Shown here: one piece after another, positions 57,755 to 64,000 of the stretch | How the letters are laid out: each line of letters opens with the position of its first letter | How positions within the stretch are numbered: the stretch's first letter is position 1 | Origin: Actinokineospora enzanensis DSM 44649 | GTDB lineage: Bacteria; Actinomycetota; Actinomycetes; Mycobacteriales; Pseudonocardiaceae | Length of the DNA stretch: 64,000 nucleotides | Direction of reading: 5' to 3' | Assembly: GCF_000374445.1 (NCBI RefSeq) | Contig: NZ_KB894403.1 | Span: 334,435 to 398,434, forward strand | Program-made: the position numbers and the translations under genes | The notes under the pieces: generated by a model | Database searches by the model: none | The model's input: the letters and a program-made list of their open reading frames with translations, nothing else | What the model was told of the DNA's origin: nothing

Positions 57755-58645
57755 TCAGCCGCGCCAGTTTGCCGTGAAAGCGTGGGACGGGTTGTCGATG
57801 AAGATCGCGGTGGCGATCTCGGGGCCCAGTTCGTGCTCGATTCGCGGGCGTAGGGCGCTGAGCAGGAACGGCATCCCGGGGCCGTCGGCAGTAGACCTCG
57901 CCGACGCGGTGGTGGTGTCGCCGCCGAGAAGGATGCGGTGTGCGTGACCGGCGTCGGCCAGGGCGGTGAGGCTGCGCAGGAGGAGCCAGTCGGTGCCGTG
58001 GTGAGCGCGGGACGGGCCGTCGAACGCCAGGAAAGCCCCGGTTTCGGCCGCCTGTCGGTGGATTCGGGGATCCGGGAATCGGTGCAGGTGTCCGAGGATC
58101 ACCCGGTGCGCGGGAACTCGATGTGTGTCACACAGCAGGTGGAGCACGTCCAGGGCGGCGGTTCCGGCTTCGAGGTGGACGCCGATGGGCGCGTCGGTCG
58201 CGTGGTGCGCCTCGGCCGCAGCCGCGATCACATGTCGCGCATGGTCGTCGAGGTGGTGGTAGGCACCGGCGACTTTGATCATCCCCGCTCGTGGTCGGGC
58301 GGTCGTCAGCTCGTGGATGAACAGGCAGGCCAGGTCGGTGGCCTGCCGGAGTTCGGCCTGCCGGTAGTGCTTCGCCTGGTGCATTCCGGTCGCCGAGATG
58401 ATGTGGACGCCGGATCGTCGGGACAGCTCGGGCAGATCCGCGACTCGCGGACCCATGCCCCAGGGTGTCCACTGCGCCACCGATCGACCGCCCAGCGCGG
58501 TGAAGGCGTTCAACTCGGCGAGGGCCGCTGCGGGATCGTCCAGTTCCTGGCCGGGCGACAGCGGGGAGCGCAGGAACAGGTGATCGTGCGCGTTGCAGAC
58601 GCCCAGCTCCTCGGGCGCGATGTCCCCGAGCACGGTCCGGATCAC
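57755..58645 (-). CDS. Phosphotriesterase-family metal-dependent hydrolase
   Basis: A protein of 296 residues of the TIM-barrel PTE family. The metal ligands are visible in order: NAHDHLFL (HxH), the carbamylated Lys in GMIKVAGAY, GVHLEAG, VILGHLHR and the Asp in LLGGDTTT. It hydrolyses lactones or phosphoesters; native members are mostly lactonases. GTG 58645 overlaps the preceding stop (GTGA), so it is translated together with the CMD-family gene. Confidence 0.9.
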   Translation of the reverse strand: MIRTVLGDIAPEELGVCNAHDHLFLRSPLSPGQELDDPAAALAELNAFTALGGRSVAQWTPWGMGPRVADLPELSRRSGVHIISATGMHQAKHYRQAELRQATDLACLFIHELTTARPRAGMIKVAGAYHHLDDHARHVIAAAAEAHHATDAPIGVHLEAGTAALDVLHLLCDTHRVPAHRVILGHLHRFPDPRIHRQAAETGAFLAFDGPSRAHHGTDWLLLRSLTALADAGHAHRILLGGDTTTASARSTADGPGMPFLLSALRPRIEHELGPEIATAIFIDNPSHAFTANWRG

Positions 58646-59058
58646 CGCTCAGGCTCCGTGTCGGCGAGCACGGCGGCGGCGACGCGCAGGCCCGCCAGTG
58701 ACCTGGGCACGCCGATGTACGGCGCCAGGTGCACGAACACCTCGATGATCTCCGCGTGGGTCAGGCCGACGCGCAGCGAGGTCCGGACGTGGCCTGCCAG
58801 CTGCGGATCGACACCGCCGAGTGCGGTCAGGGCCGCGAGGTTCACGAGCTGGCGGTCGCGCAGGGACAACCCGTCCCGCTGGTAGGTGCCGCCGAACAAC
58901 GCGGTCACGATCCAATCCGCGTACCCGGGGGCGAGTTCCTCCAGTCCGGGCAGGGCGGCCTGCTGGGTCCCGGAGTCCTGCAGGAGATCCAGCAGGCGGT
59001 ACCCCTCGGCACGGTCCAACCGTGCCGGGGTCAGCTGCTCCGATAACGGTCTGGTCAT
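58642..59058 (-). CDS. Carboxymuconolactone decarboxylase-like (AhpD-fold) protein
   Basis: A protein of 138 residues; GGGAGAG about 6 nt before ATG 59058. The pattern WIVTALFGGTYQRDGLSLRD, then QLVNLAALTALGGVDPQLAGH and HVRTSLRVGLTHAEIIEVF, is that of CMD/AhpD-fold proteins. The CxxC of peroxidase members is absent, which favours the decarboxylase/lactone type. First gene of a two-gene operon with the phosphotriesterase-like gene, controlled through the divergent operator pair. Confidence 0.92.
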   Translation of the reverse strand: MTRPLSEQLTPARLDRAEGYRLLDLLQDSGTQQAALPGLEELAPGYADWIVTALFGGTYQRDGLSLRDRQLVNLAALTALGGVDPQLAGHVRTSLRVGLTHAEIIEVFVHLAPYIGVPRSLAGLRVAAAVLADTEPER

Positions 59059-59069
59059 GGCTCTCCCTC

Positions 59070-59123
59070 GTAACGCTTCGCACGTTACAGCGACGCTAGC
59101 ACGCGTAACGGCCAACGCGTTAC
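59070..59123. promoter_or_regulatory. Two near-identical operators in the CMD / CGNR divergent promoter
   Basis: GTAACG-N7-CGTTAC occurs at 59070-59088 and again at 59105-59123, each extended to CGTAACG...CGTTACAG. The centres are 35 bp apart. One sits 12 nt from the CMD start, the other 10 nt from the regulator start. Confidence 0.88.
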
Positions 59124-59132
59124 AGTGCACGC

Positions 59133-59708
59133 ATGGTGCAGGAGAACCCGCTTGCCTTCCGGTTCGACTGCGGCGCCGTGTGGTTGAACCTGCTCGCCAC
59201 CCGGGGCCGCACCTTCAGCGCGACCCCGGTCGAGCGGCTGGCCACGCCCCACCGGCTCGCCGAGTGGCTGGAACACTGCGAACTGACCCCGGCTCGACCG
59301 CCAGACCAGGACGATCTGGTGACGACCCACCGGCTACGGGAGACACTGCGCCTCCTCGCCCTGGCGACCGTGGACGAACGGCCGCCGCCCTCGGAGACGG
59401 CCGAGGAGCTGATCGCGTTCCTGGCCGGACATGACGATCCGATCCACTTGACCGTGGACGACCGGCTGCGCCGCGACCGGCCCGCCACGGTCGGGGACGC
59501 CCTGGTCCGGATCGCCCGCCAGGCCGTGGACCACCTGACCGGCGCCGACCGGCTCGCCCTGAAGAGCTGCCCGGAACACGACTGCCGAGGCGTCTTCACC
59601 GACCAGCCGGGACGTCGACGCTGGTGCCCGTCCCCGGCCTGCGCGAGCCGGGGCAGGGTCCGCGCACTCCGCGCCCGCCGCAGCGCGGCCCTGCCGGACC
59701 AGCCCTGA
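59133..59708 (+). CDS. ABATE/CGNR-type transcriptional regulator
   Basis: A protein of 191 residues. The N-terminal ABATE-like domain begins FRFDCGAVWLNLLATRG. The C-terminal zinc ribbon has CPEHDCRGVF and WCPSPACASRGRVRALRAR, where the family usually has CGNR-x-K/R-V; here it reads CASR. It is presumably the binder of the twin operators next to its start, regulating itself and the CMD/phosphotriesterase operon. Confidence 0.9.
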   Translation: MVQENPLAFRFDCGAVWLNLLATRGRTFSATPVERLATPHRLAEWLEHCELTPARPPDQDDLVTTHRLRETLRLLALATVDERPPPSETAEELIAFLAGHDDPIHLTVDDRLRRDRPATVGDALVRIARQAVDHLTGADRLALKSCPEHDCRGVFTDQPGRRRWCPSPACASRGRVRALRARRSAALPDQP

Positions 59709-59809
59709 CCACCCGGAAACCGGTCCCGTGCCGCACATCGCCGAGGCCACACCGGTCCGACTCCGGCAGCACACATCACCCGGACGTCTTCGATAGGTCC
59801 GCCCACGGA

Positions 59810-61039
59810 TCAGGCTCTGACGCTGGGGACAGGCTCGGCGTGTGTCGTTGTGCGGCGCGGTAGGACCAACGGGGTGGCGAGGAGCAGGACGCCCGCGAGG
59901 GCGATGGCCGCGCGGGGGCTGGTGAGCTGGGCCAGCAGGCCCCACGACACGGTGATCGCGGCGGTGCAGAGGCTGGTGCCGATCGACCACGCGGCCAGGA
60001 CCCGGGCCTGGCGGTCCGGGGTGGTGTTGGTCAGCCGGTAGGCGGCGAAGATCGGGGTGAAGATGCCGATACAGAGGATGAGGCCGAACTCGGTGACCAT
60101 CACGATCACCAGGCCGGTCAGGCCCGGTTGGATGAACGCGAGGCCGAGGGGCCAGCAGGCGCGGAGAGCACCGAAGAGCCGTAGTGCGGTGGACTCGCCG
60201 AAGCGGACGGTGACCCGGCGGGCGAGACGGGAGCCGATCAGGCCGCCGGTGCAGGGGATGGCGAACGCCAGACCGTACTGCCACGCCGGGAATCCCAGGT
60301 CGGCGAGCATCAGCACGGACACAAGCGGCTCGGCGGCCATGATCAGGCCGTTGACGAGCATGGTGTTGACGAAGAACCGGCGCAGCGCGTGGTGGGTGAG
60401 GATGTAGCGCCAGCCCTCGACCAGGTCGGCCCATCGGCGGGTCGCGGTGTGCCGTGGCTGTTCGGGCTCGCGGATCGCGGCGATGCCGAGCGCCGACAGG
60501 AGGTAGCTCGCGGCGTCGAGGACGACCGTGGTCACCGGGCCCAGCAGGCCGATGGCGGCACCACCCAGGGGTGGGCCGATGATCGTGGCCGACCAGGTGG
60601 TGGACTCGAACCGGCTGGTGGCCACCAGGAGCCGGTCGGCGGGGACGATCGTCCTGAGGTAGGCGCCGCTCGCGGCCGCGAAGGCGATCTTCGCCGTGGC
60701 GGTGACCACGGTGACCACCAGGAGCTGGGCGAACGACAGCACACCCAGCCAGTAAGCGAGCGGGATGGACACCAAGGCCGCGAACCGGAGCACGTCCGCC
60801 GCGATCATCACCGGGCGCTTGGCGCGGAACTCCACCCACGGCCCGAGCGGCACGGCCAGCAGCGCGCCGATCGTGAGCCCGGCCGACGACAGCGCCGCCA
60901 CCTCCGCCGAACCGGCGTGCAGGACCGTGATGGCGACGACCGAGAACGCCCCGAACCCGAGTCCGGTGCCGTAGGCGCTGACCGCGTAGGCGGCCCACAA
61001 CCATCCGAACGATCGCCCCAGGCCCGCCTGCCACCGCAT
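59810..61039 (-). CDS. MFS transporter (drug/efflux type)
   Basis: A protein of 409 residues with 12 predicted spans, e.g. LWAAYAVSAYGTGLGFGAFS and LTIGALLAVPLGPWVEFRAKRPVMIAADVLRF, which holds the MFS loop 2-3 motif. ATG 61039 follows GGGGGCGG; a GTG at 61060 is an alternative. Proton-driven export of a small molecule is likely. Divergent from the LysR regulator at 61166, its probable controller. Confidence 0.92.
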   Translation of the reverse strand: MRWQAGLGRSFGWLWAAYAVSAYGTGLGFGAFSVVAITVLHAGSAEVAALSSAGLTIGALLAVPLGPWVEFRAKRPVMIAADVLRFAALVSIPLAYWLGVLSFAQLLVVTVVTATAKIAFAAASGAYLRTIVPADRLLVATSRFESTTWSATIIGPPLGGAAIGLLGPVTTVVLDAASYLLSALGIAAIREPEQPRHTATRRWADLVEGWRYILTHHALRRFFVNTMLVNGLIMAAEPLVSVLMLADLGFPAWQYGLAFAIPCTGGLIGSRLARRVTVRFGESTALRLFGALRACWPLGLAFIQPGLTGLVIVMVTEFGLILCIGIFTPIFAAYRLTNTTPDRQARVLAAWSIGTSLCTAAITVSWGLLAQLTSPRAAIALAGVLLLATPLVLPRRTTTHAEPVPSVRA

Positions 61040-61165
61040 GATCCGCCCCCGCTTCGCCACTCCGCCGTTGTCAGCGGGGATTGAAGTCGGTCGACGTGCA
61101 CCGGCACCAACAACCGGACGACCGGCGTGCCACAACCGATCGTTGTGCCAGTAGGTTCTCCGCTC

Positions 61166-62098
61166 GTGGAACTCGACGCCGTCCGGACCTTCGTCGCCGT
61201 CGCCGACACCGGCCAGTTCCAGGCCGGTGCCGACGAACTGGGGATCACCCAGCAGGCAGCCTCGAAACGAGTCGCGACCCTCGAACGCAGGCTCGGCGTC
61301 CGGCTCTTCACCCGCACCGCCCGGGGCGTCCGACCCACCATCGACGGCCAGGCCCTGCTCCCGCACGCCCGCGACCTGCTCCGCGCCGCCGAACGCGCCA
61401 TCGCCGCCGTCACCCCCGGGCGCCGGGCCCTGCGGGTCGACGTGATCAACCGCCGGGTCGCGCCCTCCACCGCCCTCCGCGCGTTCCACCGGCAGCACCC
61501 CGACGTCGAGCTCGACATCGTCGCCCTGGTCAACTCCGATGCCACGTCGGCACTCGCCGAGGTGGCATCAGGCACCCTCGACGCGACCTTCCGCTCACTC
61601 CGCGCCACCTCGGGCAAGGTGCCCGGCGGACTCCGGACCGCCCGCGTCATCCACGACCGCCACCAACTGCTGATCGGCCCGCGCCACCCGCTGGCGAACG
61701 CCGCCAGTGTCACGCCCGCCGACCTGGTGGACCACCCCATCTGGATGCCCGGCATGGCCGACCCCGAACCGATCGGCTACTACGAGGACCTGGCCACCGC
61801 CTTCGACCTCACCATCGACACGATCGGCCCGATGTTCGGCGTCGAGGCCCTCCTTGCCGAACTCGCCGACTCCCCACGCCTGGCCACCTTCGCGGGCGAG
61901 GGCTCCCGCTACCTCTGGCCGGAAAGCTACGACCTCCGCCGCATCCCGGTCGTCGACCCGACGCCGGTCTATCCACTCTCGGTGATCTGGCGCGCCGACA
62001 ACCCGCACCCGGCCCTGCCTGGCCTCCTCGACTATCTCCGGGCGGGCAGGCAGGCAACACCCGGCGCGGACATCTGGCTTCCCGCCTGGGCCCACTGA
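61166..62098 (+). CDS. LysR-family transcriptional regulator
   Basis: A protein of 310 residues from GTG 61166; HTH in FVAVADTGQFQAGADELGIT, then QQAASKRVATLERRLGVRLF and TRTARGVRPTIDG, followed by the substrate-binding domain. A GTG at 61127 would add 13 residues without a ribosome-binding site. It shares a 126-bp promoter with the MFS exporter gene. Confidence 0.94.
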   Translation: MELDAVRTFVAVADTGQFQAGADELGITQQAASKRVATLERRLGVRLFTRTARGVRPTIDGQALLPHARDLLRAAERAIAAVTPGRRALRVDVINRRVAPSTALRAFHRQHPDVELDIVALVNSDATSALAEVASGTLDATFRSLRATSGKVPGGLRTARVIHDRHQLLIGPRHPLANAASVTPADLVDHPIWMPGMADPEPIGYYEDLATAFDLTIDTIGPMFGVEALLAELADSPRLATFAGEGSRYLWPESYDLRRIPVVDPTPVYPLSVIWRADNPHPALPGLLDYLRAGRQATPGADIWLPAWAH

Positions 62099-62416
62099 AC
62101 CCCCGACAACCGCATCATGTGATCGACATCGGCATGCGCCGACTCGCCTACGTGGTGCCGGGTCGCGCTCGCCGCGTGCACGAACACGGCCGACCCACCG
62201 AGACCGAAGCGCCGATCGGGCCAAGCGCAGGCCTCCCCTGTCTGTGCTTCTTTTGGGCGGTACAGGGACTCTCGTACCCACGACTGGAGCAACCATCGGT
62301 TATCTCGATAGTGAATAGTGAATAGAGAGATTTGCCAAGCCGGGTGGAGATTCCCGACGGATCGCCGGGATGAGACCATCCTCAACGGACCAGAACCGAA
62401 CCGTCCACTATGGACG
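62099..62416. other. Intergenic region between convergent genes
   Basis: No gene seen. A locally AT-rich stretch at 62308-62328 carries three 7-bp direct repeats (ATAGTGA ATAGTGA ATAGAGA) next to TATCTCGATAG. A small inverted repeat CGTCCA-CTA-TGGACG (about 62401-62415) touches the end of the TetR gene and may terminate it. Confidence 0.45.
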
Positions 62417-62995
62417 TCAGACCCGGGTCATCCCGGCCACTACCAGCTCCAACAGCCGCACCGAGCCGGGAATCGACGACTCCCGCACCCACGCCGCCGC
62501 CCCGATGGCGTCGAACAGCTCCCCCGGGGTCAGGTCCGCCCGGACCTCCCCCACTGCCTGGGCGGCACGCAAAAGACCGGCCCCACACCGGTTCATCGCC
62601 ACACAGCCCGCGTGCCAGTGACTGGTCGGGTCCTGGATTCCCTGGCTCAGCTGGTCGACCAGGCCCCGGTACGTGCCGCAGAACTCCACCGCGTGCGACA
62701 TCCACGCAACAAGCGCGGCCGACGGCGGCAATTCCTGTGCAGCACGCGAACCGTGGGCGAGCAGTGACGCGAGGCTGTCCCGCAGGCCGGCCTCTACCAG
62801 CGATTCCCGAGTGGCGAAGTGCCCGTAGAGGGTGCCGATGGCCACGCCGGCCGCGCGGGCGATCTCCTCCAGCGAGGTCGACGCGCCGTTGACCGCAAAG
62901 GCAGCGCGGGCTTCGCGCAGGATCGCGTCGTAGTTGCGGCGGCCGTCGGCGCGGGTCGGGCGTCGGGCCGGACGGGGGCCTGGCGTGTCGTTCAC
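62417..62995 (-). CDS. TetR-family transcriptional regulator
   Basis: A protein of 192 residues; GTG 62995 has GGGGGAG ~6 nt upstream. HTH: RRNYDAILREARAAFAVNGA, then STSLEEIARAAGVAIGTLYG and HFATRESLVEAGL. The C-terminal domain (FCGTYRGLVDQLSQGIQDPT, then LLRAAQAVGEVRADLTPGEL) is of the common SbtR-like type. Divergent from the AraC regulator gene. Confidence 0.93.
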   Translation of the reverse strand: MNDTPGPRPARRPTRADGRRNYDAILREARAAFAVNGASTSLEEIARAAGVAIGTLYGHFATRESLVEAGLRDSLASLLAHGSRAAQELPPSAALVAWMSHAVEFCGTYRGLVDQLSQGIQDPTSHWHAGCVAMNRCGAGLLRAAQAVGEVRADLTPGELFDAIGAAAWVRESSIPGSVRLLELVVAGMTRV

Positions 62996-63148
62996 CGCGT
63001 CTCCCCCACCGTCCGGACCAAGGCGAGAGTACCTCGGGTTCGGCGCAGGTAGCTCGGACGGGTGAGATTCCCGGGGAACGGGGCGGGAACCCGACCGGAG
63101 TGAGGGAAGGTCTACCGATCGAACGCGGAGGGAGGTAGAAGGCCGGAT

Positions 63149-64000
63149 ATGGCTGCGCGCCTGGAGTGTCCGCCGCGGCGGACGGAGTTCGAGACGACCG
63201 ATCCCGACCTGGCCCATGAGCAACTGCTCGCGGCCTACGACCACGGGCTGCGGATGAGCGGCTTCACCGGGGCGCGGCCGATGCGGCACCGGCGCACCGA
63301 GGCGGGCGCGTTCGCCGTCGACGACCTCGCGTTACCGCTGGACCTCGCGTTCAGCGCCGACGAGCTGGCGTTGATGATCCTCCAGGTCGAGTCCGGGCAC
63401 GTGGAGCGCACGCTCGCCGGGGTGGAGAACCGGATCGGGCCGGGGGACGTGCTCGTGCACACCCAACCGGCGATGAAGTTCCGGGCGCGCACCATCGACG
63501 TCGTGTGCAGGCCGGTGCGGCTGGATACCGCGCTGTTCAACCAGATCACCACCGCGCCCAGCGGCCTGATCCGCTTCACCGGGTACCGCCCGCGCACGCC
63601 CGGCACCGCGGCGCACTGGAAGCGGACCGTGCACTACCTGAACGAGAACCTGCGAGAGAACCCGGAGGCCGCGGGGCACGAACTGGTGCTGGGCAACACC
63701 GCGCGGCTGCTGGCGGCGACCGCGCTGGCGACCTTCCCCAACACCGCGGTCATCGAGCCCAACGGCGTCGACCGGCACGACGCCGGTCCCGCCGCGCTGC
63801 GCCGGGCGATCGCCTACCTGGAGGAGCACGCGGACGAGGACGTGGTCGTGGCCGATCTCGCGCGCGCCGCGCGGGTGACGATCCGCGCCGTGCAGCTGGC
63901 GTTCCGTCGACACCTGGACACCACACCGATGGCCTACCTGCGCCGGGTCCGGCTCGAACACGCCCATCGCGAGCTCCGCGACGCCGACCCGGCGCGGGAG
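63149..64000 (+). CDS. AraC-family transcriptional regulator (C-terminus cut by window edge)
   Basis: 284 codons are visible from ATG 63149 (AAGG ~8 nt and GGAGG ~15 nt upstream); the frame runs off the right edge. A ~190-residue sensor domain (DDLALPLDLAFSADELALMI, VESGHVERTLAGVENRIGPG) precedes the AraC DNA-binding domain. Its first HTH is VADLARAARVTIRAVQLAFR, followed by RHLDTTPMAYLRRVRLEHAH. The second HTH is beyond the window. Likely target unknown; divergent from the TetR gene. Confidence 0.92.
   Translation, partial: MAARLECPPRRTEFETTDPDLAHEQLLAAYDHGLRMSGFTGARPMRHRRTEAGAFAVDDLALPLDLAFSADELALMILQVESGHVERTLAGVENRIGPGDVLVHTQPAMKFRARTIDVVCRPVRLDTALFNQITTAPSGLIRFTGYRPRTPGTAAHWKRTVHYLNENLRENPEAAGHELVLGNTARLLAATALATFPNTAVIEPNGVDRHDAGPAALRRAIAYLEEHADEDVVVADLARAARVTIRAVQLAFRRHLDTTPMAYLRRVRLEHAHRELRDADPARE

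Overview
The window is very GC-rich, has GC3-biased coding, and carries cytochrome P450, LysR, TetR, AraC, ANTAR and SpoIIE-type regulators, LAxTG-anchored surface proteins and actinobacterial DnaA boxes (TTGTCCACA). All of this fits a filamentous actinomycete, most likely Pseudonocardiales. An orphan chemoreceptor behind a flagellar-sigma-like promoter suggests a lineage with motile spores, Actinokineospora-like; that is inference. No rRNA, tRNA, CRISPR, insertion sequence or prophage was seen.

Layout. 1-6.3 kb: a partial secreted propeller-amidohydrolase, a secreted PQQ-type propeller dehydrogenase, and a benzoylformate-decarboxylase-like gene broken by a one-base frameshift. 6.4-12.0 kb: a sortase-anchored repeat protein and a secreted thermolysin-like protease. 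12.2-22.1 kb: a tightly overlapping four-gene operon encoding a HExxH metallopeptidase, a CHAT (caspase-like) protease fused to a P-loop-degenerate ATPase, a wHTH-STAND ATPase with a CHAT-like but catalytically empty C-terminus, and an unrecognised protein. This is the best candidate for an undescribed conflict or cell-death system. 22.1-24.8 kb: SDR, LysR and DUF899 genes. 24.9-29.6 kb: chemoreceptor, a T-box leader controlling an archaeal-type aspartyl-tRNA synthetase, and flavohaemoglobin.

29.8-36.7 kb: small membrane protein, GNAT, APC permease, GPP34 protein, a 1 kb regulatory stretch with paired operators and three long hairpins, a TetR regulator, a PtlI-like P450 and a DoxX-like protein preceded by a DasR-type operator. 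36.9-44.4 kb: a signalling block (RsbW-like ATPase, poly-HAMP hybrid kinase, ANTAR-GAF-PAS-PP2C phosphatase) that looks like a partner-switching output for an alternative sigma factor. 44.6-54.1 kb: a 2071-residue cell-wall protein with repeated CxxC-bearing beta domains and a Thr-rich stalk, then an M48-like pseudoprotease, a helical-repeat protein and an acetyltransferase.

54.1-64 kb: TetR/DUF998 divergent pair, an amidase flanked by DnaA-box-containing repeats, a phosphotriesterase-like/CMD operon controlled by a divergent CGNR-type regulator through two near-identical operators, an MFS exporter with divergent LysR, and a TetR plus a partial AraC regulator. Starts were chosen from ribosome-binding sites, overlaps and family lengths; nothing was checked against a database.
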